62,087 nt of DNA from an uncultured bacterium (GCA_905215035.1 CAJMOJ010000005.1:1-62087); one strand, 5' to 3'. Counted from the stretch's first letter, positions 43,670 through 55,500 are shown. The notes: a model not told the origin generated them from the sequence alone. A program made the numbers and translations.

Positions 43670-46034
43670 ATGAACAAAACGGTTGAAGAAGCTACAGAAC
43701 GGATGCAACAACAACGCACCCAGCTCCTTTCTAATGTCATGGCAATTATTTTGGTTCTGTTGGTGGCAGCGTTCTTTATTACCTTAATTCATAATATGAC
43801 CACTCTTGATAGAGAAGCAGACACTATTAATTCTGGTCCTTACCCTGTCTCTATTTCTGCTGGTCATGTTGAAACACTCTTGGTGCAAAGCAGAACCCTT
43901 GCTGACCGTTTTTTTGTATACACGCTCTCCTGACGCTATTAAAAGCGTCCAAGAATCATACGATTCAATTAATTCAGATCTTTTCTCAAATCTCTATTTA
44001 ATATACGACAATCATACAACCAGTGATGATGAGACTGAAACGCTTATGCATACGTATGCAACCCTTTCACAGCATGAGCACCAGCTTCTGATTATGGCGC
44101 GTGATCCAAACATCCCCACTCAAGAGATTAGTAAATTTATTGATGACAATATTGAACCTACCGTCAACGATATGCTTAGCATCAACGCGCAGGTTCTCGA
44201 TGAATCAACCGCATCCATTAAAGAACTCTACGAAAATGTAAGTCATATTGGTGTTAATACCATCATATTCAGCATTATCTTGCTCGGCGCAGTCATCATA
44301 TCGCTTTTTGTTTATCTTAATTTGTTGCGCATCAGCCGTACCCGTGAGCAACTTCTCATGAATAATTTGCACGACGCTCTCCATGTAGCTGAACACGCAA
44401 GTGCTGCAAAATCACAATTTCTCTCCAACATGAGCCACGATATTCGTACTCCTATGAACGCCATTGTTGGACTTACCAATATCGCACAAACTCATATTGA
44501 CGATCGAGCCCGTGTCGAAGATTGCCTAAGCCGTATTGATATTTCATCAAAACAGCTTTTAAGTCTCATTAATGACATTCTTGATATGAGCCGTATTGAA
44601 AGTGGAAAAATGACACTTAATGAAAGTGCTTTTTCTTTCCCTGATTTGGTCTATGACATCATTACCGTGACACAGCCTCAAGCGGTACAAAAAAACCTAG
44701 GATTTGATGTGGTGACCAACTCCATTGAACACGAAGAAATCCTTGGCGATCCTGTTCGTCTCAACCAAGTGCTTCTTAATTTGCTTGGCAACGCTATTAA
44801 ATACACCCCTGAAGATGGACATGTCCTTTTCACTATTATCGAGGAAGACGGTTATCTTATTAAAAACGAGCAGGGAGAACTCGTTTCTGCTCAAAATACC
44901 ATGCAACATATTGATGACCACAACACATCCGATCAGAATCCTCTCTATAAAAACTATCGCTTTATTATTGAAGATGACGGTATGGGTATGACTCCCGAAT
45001 TCCTCGAACATATTTTTGAACCCTTTGAACGCGAGGAGACTGAAGCTGTCACACGAACCGAAGGTGCCGGCTTAGGTATGTCTATCGTAAGTAATATAGT
45101 TAAGATGATGGATGGTGATATCCAGGTAGAATCTGCAGTCAATAAAGGATCTACCTTCACCGTTGTTATCCCGCTTAAGCTTGGCGCGTCTAAGCCTATC
45201 GAAACCTCTGAGTCTTTTACCAATAAACGCTTATTGGTAGTTGACGATGAGGCAGACATTCTTGAAACCGTCTCTCAGTATCTTACTGATCTTGGTATAG
45301 AAAACTCGGTTGCACAAACCAAAGAAGAGGCACAGAACCAGATGATCGCATCCGTCGAACAAGGTAAACCCTTTGATGGAGCCATTGTTGAACTTATTCC
45401 GGGTGCCATTGATAATCTTGCGCTGGTGCGTGCTTTGCAAACATTGCAAGTCAATGACGTTAAATCCAAGGATTTCAACATAGTGCTTGCTGCCTATGAT
45501 TATTCAGAAGTTGAAACTAAAGCACGTCAGCAAGGAGTAACTGGCTTTATTTCAAAGCCAGTCTTTAAATCTCGTCTCTGCCAGACACTTGCCGCAGTAT
45601 GGTCTCCTGAAGAACATACTTCGGTAAAACCAGTTTCTAAACCAACTACTATTTCCGGCCGCATTCTCCTTGTAGAAGACAATGAGATCAATCGTCTTAT
45701 TGCTACAGAATTAATCGGGCAACTTGGCGGTACCGTGGAAGTTGCGGTTGATGGCGTTGAAGCACTCGATATGATTAAGAGTCATGGCGCTGGCTATTAC
45801 GATCTTGTCTTTATGGATATGCAAATGCCTCGTATGGGCGGGGAAGAAGCCACCAGACAAATCCGTCAGTTTGAAGAGAAGGCCTGCTTCCCTCCAGTTC
45901 CTATCATTGCCATGACGGCAAACGCGTTTGACGAAGATAAAAAACGTGCGCTTGTAGCGGGCATGAATGGATTTATGACCAAACCTATCGACATCAAAGA
46001 GCTACGCCACACCCTAATCGCATATCTTCGCTAG
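43670..46034 (+). pseudogene. Hybrid histidine kinase split by a frameshift at a T7 tract
   Basis: The first frame (43670-43933) gives a membrane helix near residues 24-44 and the start of the sensor region. It hits a stop after F-F-V-Y-T-L-S. The rest continues in the +1 frame (to 46034) from Y-T-R-S-P-D-A. Removing one T from the T7 run at 43909-43915 restores one protein of about 787 residues. Its domains are: sensor with a second helix, HisKA (N-M-S-H-D-I-R-T-P-M), ATPase (D-D-G-M-G-M and G-A-G-L-G-M), a first receiver whose acceptor Asp is Glu (V-E-L-I-P-G), and a normal second receiver (F-M-D-M-Q-M-P). The change could be a true mutation, phase variation, programmed shift or a sequence error. 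Confidence 0.82.
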
Positions 46035-46057
46035 AGATCGATTTGCTAGGGCTTTCG

Positions 46058-46552
46058 CTAGAGATCGGCTTCAGTGAAACCCTCATCAACAAGCAAACCC
46101 TTTCCTTGCGTATCATCAGCTGCAGTAGTAGCCAACTCGTCACATCGTTCGTTTTCAGGATGGCCCGCATGCCCCTTAACCCACTCAAACACTACCGTAT
46201 GAGGCTCTTTCGCCTTTAAAAGACGTTGCCATAAGTCTTTATTCTTTACGGGTTTCTTATTGGAATTTTTCCAACCGCGTTTAAGCCACCCTTCAATCCA
46301 GTGTTGATTAAAGGCATTCACCACATACTGAGAATCAGAATATATTGTGACTGTACAAGGGCGCTTAAGCGCCTCAAGGCCTTCAATTACCGCTAACAGC
46401 TCCATCCGATTATTCGTGGTAAGCGCATACCCTTGAGATAATTCACGCACATGCAACGCGCCGGTCGGATCAACGTAGTGCATTACGGTGCCATACCCGC
46501 CTGGCCCAGGATTTCCCCGACTTGACCCATCGGTATAAATATCAACATGCAT
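46058..46552 (-). CDS. rnhA: Ribonuclease HI
   Basis: This enzyme cuts the RNA strand of RNA-DNA hybrids. The 164-residue protein has the catalytic acidic set in Y-T-D-G-S-S-R-G-N-P, R-M-E-L, Y-S-D-S-Q-Y and E-R-C-D-E-L-A, with the basic loop W-K-N-S-N-K-K-P. Length matches bacterial RNase HI. AAGGAAAC precedes the ATG. It converges on the kinase gene with a 23-base gap. Confidence 0.95.
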   Translation of the reverse strand: MHVDIYTDGSSRGNPGPGGYGTVMHYVDPTGALHVRELSQGYALTTNNRMELLAVIEGLEALKRPCTVTIYSDSQYVVNAFNQHWIEGWLKRGWKNSNKKPVKNKDLWQRLLKAKEPHTVVFEWVKGHAGHPENERCDELATTAADDTQGKGLLVDEGFTEADL

Positions 46553-46577
46553 GTAAACTCGTTTCCTTATCTCGTAA

Positions 46578-46829
46578 TTATTGCGTAGCGATTACGTGTG
46601 CTGTGATGATAGTAAAGCTACTGGAATTAATCGTGATTTTAATATTGTCTATTTCGCAATACCAGTTTTTCCCTTGCTTATAGATAACGCACCTTTCATC
46701 CACTATTTTATTCACACAATACTGAACAACATCATCGGTATCTATGTTCAGGTTTTTTCTAATTCTCTCTATACCCCTCTCGGTGGTATGAACGTTATCT
46801 ATCTGTTCAAGAAGCTCCTTCGCTTCCAT
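46578..46829 (-). CDS. DUF3781 family protein
   Basis: The 83-residue protein matches the DUF3781 pattern (I-E-R-I-R-K-N-L-N, D-T-D-D-V-V-x-Y-C, G-K-N-W-Y-C-E-I-D, I-T-I-N-S-S-S-F-T). These small proteins have no known function. The ATG at 46829 is chosen because AAGGAAAAGAGA precedes it; a start 39 bases upstream is possible but lacks support. It runs toward rnhA on the same strand with a 25-base gap, so co-transcription is likely. Confidence 0.85.
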   Translation of the reverse strand: MEAKELLEQIDNVHTTERGIERIRKNLNIDTDDVVQYCVNKIVDERCVIYKQGKNWYCEIDNIKITINSSSFTIITAHVIATQ

Positions 46830-47098
46830 TCTCTTTTCCTTTTCGTCTCGCTTTTGCGGACAACCCACCAGGGCGGCCGCCTACAACAAAGCCAATGATG
46901 AATTGACCTACTTTGATCCTAGTTTGCCACGCAATGCACACGGTTAGGCTTTATTATATCTATATGCATTTTTCTCTATGCATGTTACACACGATTTGGC
47001 ATCCGCGGGCATGCTCCACCAACAGCTCACAACAGCTGGCCGTAGACGCATCGCGTAAAGGTTGCCGCCATACACCCGCGACTGAAAGCAGGAAATCA

Positions 47099-50000
47099 AT
47101 GGTTTCACGTGTCTACGTAGAAAAGAAACCTGGCTTTGATGTTGAAGCCTCTCAGTTAACCCACGAGCTTAAAACCATTCTTGGTATCACCAATCTTGAA
47201 GCGGTGCGTCTTGTTAATCGCTACGACGTTGAAGGCATAAGCGATGAGCTTTTTACCACCTGCGTCCCCACTGTCTTTAGCGAACCGCAATCTGATACTG
47301 CATCAACAGAGTTCCCCACTCATAATGAAGGCGATGTGATCTTTGCTGTTGAAGCGCTTCCTGGACAATTTGACCAGCGCGCTGATTCTGCAAGCGAGTG
47401 CATTCAGCTCATCAGCCAAGGTGAGCGTCCTGATGTTCTCAATGCCAAACTCTATATTCTCTCTGGCAACCTTAGCACTGCAGATGTTGAAGCAATCAAG
47501 CACTACGTCATTAACCCTATTGAGTCGCGTGAGGCCTCGCTGGATGTACGCGACACACTCAAAATTGAACAACCTACACCAGAACCTGTCGAAGTGATTG
47601 AAAGCTTTCTTTCACTCGACAAAGCAGGGCTTGAGGCATTTATTGCTGAACGTGGACTCGCTATGGATTTGGCTGATATTGAATTTTGCCAACAATACTT
47701 TGCAACCGAAGGCCGTTGTCCTACCATCACTGAGATCAAAATGATCGACACGTACTGGTCCGATCACTGCCGTCACACCACGTTTGGTACCCAACTTGAG
47801 AACTTCCAAATTGATGATGCGGCAACCAAGGCAGCTTTTGAGAAATATCTCGAGATCCGCCATGAACTCGGACGTGATGAAAAACCCATCTGCTTGATGG
47901 ATATGGGCACAATTGGCGCCCGCTACTTAAAAACCAAAGGTATTTTAACGGGTCTCGATGAATCAGAAGAGATCAACGCATGCACGGTTAAAGTCACCGT
48001 TGATGTTAATGGTGAAGAACAAGAGTGGCTCTACCTTTTCAAGAACGAAACACACAACCACCCCACCGAAATTGAGCCCTTTGGTGGTGCAGCAACCTGT
48101 GTGGGTGGCGCCATTCGTGACCCCCTCTCTGGCCGCTCCTATGTTTATCAAGCAATGCGTGTCACGGGTGCCGCTGATCCTCTTGTTCCAGTAGCGGACA
48201 CGCTTCCTGGAAAACTCCCGCAGCGCAAGTTGGTCACAACCGCAGCTGCAGGTTACTCTTCCTACGGCAACCAAATTGGTCTTGCAACCGGTCAGGTCAA
48301 CGAGCTCTACCATCCTGGTTATGCAGCAAAACGCATGGAGATTGGCGCTGTCGTCGGTGCGACACCTGCTGATCACGTCATACGCGAAACTCCTGCTCCA
48401 GGCGATATCATTGTCCTGCTTGGTGGTCGTACGGGTCGTGACGGTATTGGTGGTGCCACCGGATCTTCCAAAGCACACGACATGGAATCCCTTGATCATT
48501 GTGGTGCAGAAGTTCAAAAAGGAAACGCCCCTGTCGAACGCAAGATTCAGCGCCTCTTTAAGCGCAAAGATGCTGCAACTCTAATCAAGCGCTGTAACGA
48601 CTTTGGTGCTGGTGGCGTATCGGTTGCAGTTGGCGAGCTTGCCGATGGGGTCGAAATTAACTTAAATGCCGTCCCCAAAAAATACGATGGACTTGATGGT
48701 ACCGAACTTGCTATCTCAGAATCTCAAGAGCGTATGGCTGTTGCCCTTGCTCCTGAAGACGTTGATGCGTTTATCGCCCTTGCAACAGAAGAAAATGTTG
48801 AAGCTACCCCTATTGCAACGGTGACTGAAGAAGCACGCGTGCGCATGTTCTGGAATGGCGATGCAATCGTTGATATTTCTCGCGATTTCCTTGCCTCAAA
48901 CGGTGCTCCTAAATTCCAAGACGCGCACGTCCTTGACTCTGAAATCTATACCCATCCGTGGCCTGGCACCACGCTCGAAGAGCGTATGACGAGCGTTGTT
49001 ACGGACTTAAACGTCGCTTCCAACAAAGGTCTTTCTGAGCGCTTTGACTCTACAATTGGTGCAGCCACGGTACTCCTTCCCTTTGGTGGCGCCACTCAGC
49101 TCACTCCTGCTATGGCCATGGCTGCCAAATTCCCGGTTGAAGGGAAAACTAACACTTGCTCTGGTATGGCATGGGGCTATAACCCCTACTTGAGTTCTGT
49201 TAACCAATATGAGGGCGCCTATCTCGCCGTTGTCGAGAGTCTTGCTAAACTTGTTGCTGCTGGCTTCAAGCGCGCTGATACCTATCTCACGTTCCAAGAG
49301 TATTTCGAGCGCCTTCGTAACGATCCTACCCGCTGGGGCAAACCTGTTGCTTCCGTTTTGGGTGCGCTTATGGCTCAACTTGACTTAGAGATTGGTGCTA
49401 TCGGTGGCAAAGATTCTATGTCGGGGTCATTTGAAGCCCTCGATGTTCCACCAACCTTGGTAAGCTTTGCTACCGCAGTCGGCCCTGTTGAGCGTGTTAC
49501 CTCACCTGAATTTAAGGAAGCTGGTAACCGCGTCATCTTCTTATCTCCTGCTTATAGCGATGAGTTTGCTCACGATGAACTCATTCCTGACGCACAAGGC
49601 TTTAAGGATGCCATTGCTGTTGTTGAAGAACTTATTGGAACAGGAGATGCACGCGCTGTTGCAACACCGGGCTATGGCAACTTAGCTGAAGCCCTCTTCA
49701 AAATGTGTGTTGGTAATACTATCGGCCTTACCCTTGCTGACTCTATCAGCACTGAAGCCCTCTTCACGCCTGCATATGGCACCTTTATTGTCGAGTTAGC
49801 GCCTGATGCTGAAATCCCTGCTTCCACTGAAACTATGGAGGTTATTGAAGCAGGCACAACAACTGCTGACTACACTTTCACCGCAGACGGGCAGAGCGTT
49901 GATTTGAGCGTACTCCAGGAAAAATGGGAGGCCGCCATCGAGTCAGTATTCCCTTATCGCACACCAGCTGACGAGCGTGCAAACTTACCTGAGGTCGAAG

Positions 50001-50848
50001 CAATTTCTTACACGGATACCCTTCCGCTTGTATCTTCAACCACGATCGCTAAACCACGCGTTGTTATCCCTGTTTTCCCGGGCAACAACTGCGAGTTTGA
50101 TACAGCACGCGCATTTGAACGCGCAGGCGCTATCCCCCAGACGCTCATCATTAACAACATGACACCACAAGCGGTTGCCGAAAGCACGCAAGCACTCGTT
50201 GAGGCCATCAATGAATCCCAAATCATCATGATTCCTGGTGGTTTTTCAGGTGGCGATGAGCCTGATGGTTCTGCTAAGTTCATCACCGCATTCTTCCGTG
50301 CTCCTGTCGTTACTGAAGCAGTACGCGACTTGCTTCAAAACCGCGATGGTTTAATGCTTGGTATCTGCAATGGTTTCCAGGCACTCGTAAAACTTGGCCT
50401 AGTGCCTTACGGTGACATTGTTGACATGACTGATGCGTGTCCAACCCTCACCTTTAACTCTATTGGACGCCATCAAAGCTCACTGGTACGCACCCGCGTT
50501 GCTTCTACTTTATCCCCTTGGCTCTCCGAAGCGCAGGTTGGCGATATTCACACCGTTGCAATTAGCCACGGTGAGGGACGCTTTGTTGCAAGCCCTGAAC
50601 TGCTCGCCCAAATGGCCGCAAATGGTCAAATTGCTACGCAATATGTTGATGCAAACGGCAACCCCAGCATGGATCTTTCTGCTAACCCCAATGGATCGGT
50701 TTGGGCAATTGAAGGTATTACCTCTCCTGATGGGCGTGTCTTTGGCAAAATGGGACACACCGAGCGATGGGATGATGGACTGTATAAAAACTTCCCTAAT
50801 CTCTCATATCAACCACTCATTGAAGGCGGCGTAAACTACTTCTCATAA
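47099..50848 (+). CDS. purL: Phosphoribosylformylglycinamidine synthase, single-chain
   Basis: The enzyme makes FGAM from FGAR and glutamine in purine synthesis. The 1249-residue chain has the synthase half with metal and ATP motifs (T-Y-W-S-D-H-C-R-H-T-T, N-E-T-H-N-H-P-T). The C-terminal glutaminase follows, with the nucleophile cysteine in G-I-C-N-G-F-Q and the partner histidine and glutamate in S-H-G-E-G-R-F. The ATG at 47099 (M-V-S-R-V-Y) follows AGGAAA; the frame extends 186 bases upstream with unlikely content (many Cys, His and Tyr) and is not used. No other purine gene is near and no purine riboswitch was found upstream. Confidence 0.95.
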   Translation: MVSRVYVEKKPGFDVEASQLTHELKTILGITNLEAVRLVNRYDVEGISDELFTTCVPTVFSEPQSDTASTEFPTHNEGDVIFAVEALPGQFDQRADSASECIQLISQGERPDVLNAKLYILSGNLSTADVEAIKHYVINPIESREASLDVRDTLKIEQPTPEPVEVIESFLSLDKAGLEAFIAERGLAMDLADIEFCQQYFATEGRCPTITEIKMIDTYWSDHCRHTTFGTQLENFQIDDAATKAAFEKYLEIRHELGRDEKPICLMDMGTIGARYLKTKGILTGLDESEEINACTVKVTVDVNGEEQEWLYLFKNETHNHPTEIEPFGGAATCVGGAIRDPLSGRSYVYQAMRVTGAADPLVPVADTLPGKLPQRKLVTTAAAGYSSYGNQIGLATGQVNELYHPGYAAKRMEIGAVVGATPADHVIRETPAPGDIIVLLGGRTGRDGIGGATGSSKAHDMESLDHCGAEVQKGNAPVERKIQRLFKRKDAATLIKRCNDFGAGGVSVAVGELADGVEINLNAVPKKYDGLDGTELAISESQERMAVALAPEDVDAFIALATEENVEATPIATVTEEARVRMFWNGDAIVDISRDFLASNGAPKFQDAHVLDSEIYTHPWPGTTLEERMTSVVTDLNVASNKGLSERFDSTIGAATVLLPFGGATQLTPAMAMAAKFPVEGKTNTCSGMAWGYNPYLSSVNQYEGAYLAVVESLAKLVAAGFKRADTYLTFQEYFERLRNDPTRWGKPVASVLGALMAQLDLEIGAIGGKDSMSGSFEALDVPPTLVSFATAVGPVERVTSPEFKEAGNRVIFLSPAYSDEFAHDELIPDAQGFKDAIAVVEELIGTGDARAVATPGYGNLAEALFKMCVGNTIGLTLADSISTEALFTPAYGTFIVELAPDAEIPASTETMEVIEAGTTTADYTFTADGQSVDLSVLQEKWEAAIESVFPYRTPADERANLPEVEAISYTDTLPLVSSTTIAKPRVVIPVFPGNNCEFDTARAFERAGAIPQTLIINNMTPQAVAESTQALVEAINESQIIMIPGGFSGGDEPDGSAKFITAFFRAPVVTEAVRDLLQNRDGLMLGICNGFQALVKLGLVPYGDIVDMTDACPTLTFNSIGRHQSSLVRTRVASTLSPWLSEAQVGDIHTVAISHGEGRFVASPELLAQMAANGQIATQYVDANGNPSMDLSANPNGSVWAIEGITSPDGRVFGKMGHTERWDDGLYKNFPNLSYQPLIEGGVNYFS

Positions 50849-50901
50849 AGCTTTACGTTTCATAGATACGCATAAAGAGGCGCTCTGTATGCGTATCTTC
50901 T

Positions 50902-50938
50902 ATATCCCCTGCAACGCAATTGTGCAGGGGATATTTTT
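50902..50938 (+). terminator. Terminator of purL
   Basis: ATATCCCCTGCA and TGCAGGGGATAT are perfect 12-base arms, followed by TTTTT. It lies 54 bases past the purL stop codon. Confidence 0.95.
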
Positions 50939-51130
50939 GTCCCATCGCCTTTTACTCCATCATCTTTTGCTCACCAATATATCTACCAGGTAACAATTCA
51001 AACCCTTTTCTCCCACTTTGCTAACACAGAGGTTTCAAAGACGTTTTCCCTCGATATGCCCTGTATCAAAAATCTAAGATGCAACTATGACATGACACAA
51101 ACTTTGTTGCTGAATAGAAAGGTGATCCCA

Positions 51131-52459
51131 ATGGCAGATACCACATCAACTGCTCCTTTAGCGGGTATAAAAGTTATCGATTGGACTGAAGTACAATCGG
51201 GCCCAAGTTGTACCCAAATTTTGGCATGGCTCGGTGCAGAAGTAATCAAGCTCGAACGTCCTGGTGGAGATCCAACCCGTACCGAGCTTCTTGATATCGC
51301 TGATTCTTGGAGCGTGTATTACCTTCAGCTTAATGCCAATAAAAAATCTATTGTTTTAAATGTTAAAACCGAGCAAGGTAAAGAAATCTTAACTAAGCTT
51401 TTGCAAGAGGCAGACATCTTTGTTGAGAACATTGGTCCTGGCGATGTTGAAAAGCTTGGATTTGGATGGGATGAAGTCCACAAAATCAACCCCAAGTGTA
51501 TTATGGCTTCCTTAAAGGGATTCAATAAGGGTTCTCGTTTTGAGCATGTCAAAGCTTTTGAGCCCGTTGCGCAGTGCGCAGCAGGCGCTGCATCAGCAAC
51601 TGGCTGGAACGAAGGCGATTTCAATATTCCTACCCAATCTGCCGCAGCATTAGGCGACTCTAACACTGGCATGCATCTTTTGATTGGCATTTTGGCTGCA
51701 TTGGAGCAGCGCCATAACACAGGTGAAGGCTGCTATGTATATCAATCCATGCACAACGCCGTTATGAATCTTTGCCGTATTAAACTTCGTGACCAAATCA
51801 TGTTGGACAACTTAGGTGCCTTACCTCACTACGAGGTCTATCCTGACTTCAACTGGGGTAAAGCAATTCCTCGTGCAGAAAACACCGAAGGTGGCCAAGT
51901 TATTGGCTGGACCTACAAAGCTAAGGGCTGGGAAACTGATCCTAATGCTTATGTCTACATTGTTATTCAAAATGCCGAGAAGCATTTTGTCACCCTTGCT
52001 AATGCTATTGGCAAGCCTGAGCTTGCACAGGATCCCCGTTTTGATTCTTGGGAGCATCGTCAACTTCACAAGCCTGAGCTCTACAAAGAAATTGAAGCCT
52101 ACACACAGCAATATGACAAGTACACTTTAACTACCGAGCTTGGCAAACTGGGCATTCCCGTAGGGCCGGTATGCGACTGGTATGAAATCGAAAACGATCA
52201 AGAGCTTGTCGATGATGGCACGATGCCTATTATCGATCAAGGTGGTGCGCGCGGTAAGTTTAAGACTATTGGTGTTCCTTTTACCCTATCCAACTTCACG
52301 CCAGAATATAAGCGTGCTCCAGACTTAGGTGAAAACAACACCGATGTCTTAGTAGGCCTTGGTTATACCGAAGAACAGGTTAAAGAATTTGAGCAAAACG
52401 GTGTCATGGCAGCACCTACTACACCTCACAACCCTGCTGTTCAGGTTATTAAAAAGTAA
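51131..52459 (+). CDS. frc: Formyl-CoA:oxalate CoA-transferase
   Basis: This family III enzyme moves CoA from formyl-CoA to oxalate, starting oxalate breakdown. The 442-residue protein has the start block L-A-G-I-K-V-I-D-W-T and the fingerprint Q-S-G-P-S-C-T-Q. The catalytic aspartate is in L-G-D-S-N-T-G-M-H. The tight likeness to known oxalate-degrader Frc proteins, together with oxc in the same region, makes the call secure; succinyl-CoA:oxalate transferase would be the alternative. GAAAGGTGA precedes the ATG. It has its own terminator and faces nifJ. Confidence 0.9.
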   Translation: MADTTSTAPLAGIKVIDWTEVQSGPSCTQILAWLGAEVIKLERPGGDPTRTELLDIADSWSVYYLQLNANKKSIVLNVKTEQGKEILTKLLQEADIFVENIGPGDVEKLGFGWDEVHKINPKCIMASLKGFNKGSRFEHVKAFEPVAQCAAGAASATGWNEGDFNIPTQSAAALGDSNTGMHLLIGILAALEQRHNTGEGCYVYQSMHNAVMNLCRIKLRDQIMLDNLGALPHYEVYPDFNWGKAIPRAENTEGGQVIGWTYKAKGWETDPNAYVYIVIQNAEKHFVTLANAIGKPELAQDPRFDSWEHRQLHKPELYKEIEAYTQQYDKYTLTTELGKLGIPVGPVCDWYEIENDQELVDDGTMPIIDQGGARGKFKTIGVPFTLSNFTPEYKRAPDLGENNTDVLVGLGYTEEQVKEFEQNGVMAAPTTPHNPAVQVIKK

Positions 52460-52520
52460 GCGTGTCAAAAGTCCATTACAAAGCAGACTAAACGCACACA
52501 ACTTACTAATCATATCGAAT

Positions 52521-52553
52521 AGCCCTAAGCGCTTTTAGCTTAGGGCTATTTTT
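52521..52553 (+). terminator. Terminator of frc
   Basis: AGCCCTAAGC and GCTTAGGGCT are perfect 10-base arms with a 7-base loop and a TTTTT run. It lies between convergent frc and nifJ; the AT-rich flanks may let it work both ways. Confidence 0.92.
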
Positions 52554-52575
52554 ATTGTGCTAACACTCAATAGGA

Positions 52576-55500
52576 TTACTCGGTAGAGGCAGGTTTATAC
52601 ACATCGACCGTGCGAACAAGTTCCTCATAATTGCGGTCACAATCTTTAGCGAGCTCGCTTTGGAGACGAGCCGACAAGGTGGGTTTGCGATCCTTCAAGG
52701 ATGTATACCTATTTTGACCGTCTAAGAATTCTTCGAGCTTGCCATCAGGCGTCTTGTAATCAATAGTTAATGGATCCTTGCCCTTAGCCGCAAGCATTGG
52801 GTTAAAACGGAAAAGTGGCCAATACCCTGCCTTAACCGCCTGCTTTTGCGCAGAAACTACGGTCGACATGCCCTCCTTTAATCCCCAAGAAATACAAGGA
52901 CACAAGCAAATTACGATTGAAGGACCATCATAAGCCTCGGCTTCACGCAGCGCCGTAATGGTTTGCTGCATGTCAGCACCAAGACAAACTTGAGCAACAT
53001 AGACATAATCATATGCCATCATCATGCGACCCATATTTTTCTTTGGCGTTGGTTTTCCATCAAGCGCAAAGCCTGATACTGAGCCCAACTGCGTTGCTTT
53101 GGAAAGCTCACCACCGGTATTGGAATAGCCTTCTGTATCAAGCACAAGAATATTGATGTTTTCGCCCTGTGCGAGCACATGATCAATACCGTCATAGTCA
53201 ATATCGTATGCCCAGCCATCGCCACCTACTGCCCATACGCTCTTCTTTCCAAACATCTCTGCATAAGCCATGATCTGTTCGTAATCTGCCGATGGGGCTG
53301 CTGAATTTGATGGTGTATAAGACGCTGCAGCTGACTTCTTGTCAGTGTTGTTTTGCAAGTTGTGCTCAACAATATATGTTTGAATTGCCTGGCCGATATC
53401 ATAGGCTGCATCCGCATCATCTCTTTGCTCAAGCCAAGTTTGCATGAGATCTTTTAAATCAGCCGGAAGAGCAGGATCAGCAAGCGCATCAGTTACTAAT
53501 GCCACCAGCTTATTGCGACGAATGCGCACCCCTTTCGCAATACCAAAACCATACTCGCCATTATCTTCAAAAAGTGAGTTACCCCATGCTGGTCCATGAC
53601 CTCGTTTGTTAGTGGTATAAGAAATACTTGGCATATATGCTCCCCAAATTGATGAGCAGCCTGTTGCATTAGCAATAAGGAGTCGATCACCAAAGAGTTG
53701 CGTGAGAAGCTTGACATAGGGTGTCTCCCCGCATCCGGCACAAGCACCTGAGAACTGCAATAAGGGCTGCTGTAACTGTGTGCCAGGTACCGTTGTCTTA
53801 GGTACTAAATCATCCTTTAATGAGACATTTTCTTGAGCAAACCTAAGGTTTTCTTTCTGGGTTTCAAGCTGCGTCTCAAGAGGCTTCATCACTAATGCCT
53901 TACCGGGAGCCGGACAGTTGTGTGCACACGACCCACAGCCAACACAATCTTGTGGATATACCTGAATGCGGAAATGAAGACCCTTGATTTCTTTCAGCGT
54001 TGCCGGTTTGGTGTTATATGCCTGTGGAGCTCCTGAGAGTTCTGAATCGGTTGCAACATAAGGGCGGATTGCTCCATGCGGACAGACAAAAGAGCACTGA
54101 TAACATTGAATGCATTTATCACATTGCCATTCAGGGATAGAAAATGCGACACTGCGTTTCTCATATCCACTTGACCCCAAAGGCACGAAACCTGCGGGAT
54201 TAAATTTTGAAACGGGAAGCTCATCGCCATGAAGGGTATCCATAGGACGGGCTATATCTGCAACAAATTCAGGCACTACTTCAGTTGGCACTACCGTATC
54301 TTTGGCATTGATCCAGCTTTGAGGATATGTTACTTCCTGTAACCCAGTAAGCGCTGCATCAATCGCCTTGAGATTCATAGCAATCACCTCTTGGCCCTTT
54401 GCTGCATACAGGGTTTTAATATCTTCTTTGAGTAGAGCGATTGCTTGATCAAAATCCATGACCTGCGAGAGTTTAAAGAATGCTGTCTCCATAATCATGT
54501 TAATACGAGTACCCAGTCCAACTTCTTCAGCAATATGCGCTGCATCAATCACATAGAGACGTGCATGTTTTTCCGCAAGCGATCGCTTAAATGCCGCAGG
54601 AAAATGTTTCTCCATAGCATCCAAATCCCAGGATGAATTCAGCACAAATACGCCGCCCTCTTTGAGAGCGTCCGCCATAGGATATTCACGCGTGACATAA
54701 ATATCTTTATGACAGGCAATATAATCTGCCTGGGTGATGAGATACGGCGCATTGATGGGCTCATCGCCAAAACGTAAATACGAAATAGTCAGACCGCCCG
54801 ATTTTTTAGAATCAAACCATGAATAGCCTTGTGCATATTTACCTGAATAATTACCGACAATCTTAGTAGCTTCTTTGTTAGCACCAACGGTACCATCTGA
54901 GCCAAAGCCATAAAACATACATTGCACCATACCTTTAGGCACAATGTCGATAGGCTCTCCTATAGGCAAAGACAAGTTAGTAACATCATCGGTAATGCCA
55001 ACAGTAAAACGCGTTTTAGGATCTGCCGCTTTCATGTTGTCATACACCGCACAAGCCATAGCCGGTGTAAAGTCTTTCGAGCTTAAACCGTAACGTCCGC
55101 CCACAACTCGAATATCGCTTTTACCTGATGAAAGAATCGCCGTACAAACATCTTGTAAGAGAGGCTCCCCTTGACTACCGGGTTCTTTTGTTCGATCAAG
55201 AACACTTATAATCTTGGTTGAAGCAGGAATTGCTGACACAAAATGCTCCATCGAAAATGGCCTATAGAGACGGACCTTTATAAGACCAACTTTTTCTCCA
55301 CGCGCGTTGAGATAATCTACCGCTTTTGTAACTACGTCACAGCTTGAAGCAAGACTTACTATGACGCGTTCTGCATCAGGTGCACCATAATAATCAAAGA
55401 GATGATACGTACGACCAGTAAGTTTTGCGACCTTGTCCATATTTTCTTGAACAATACCGGGGAGCGCATCGTAATAGACGTTAGGAGCTTCTCGATACTG

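Noticed and set aside
46868..46890. GCGGCCGC site that might indicate vector sequence
   Set aside because: The flanking DNA is continuous with native genes on both sides and shows no vector features.
46913..47098. N-terminal extension of PurL
   Set aside because: The extra residues are unlike PurL, and the ribosome site is before the ATG at 47099.
46830..47098. Purine riboswitch or other known aptamer before purL
   Set aside because: No purine, PRPP or ZTP riboswitch core could be recognised.
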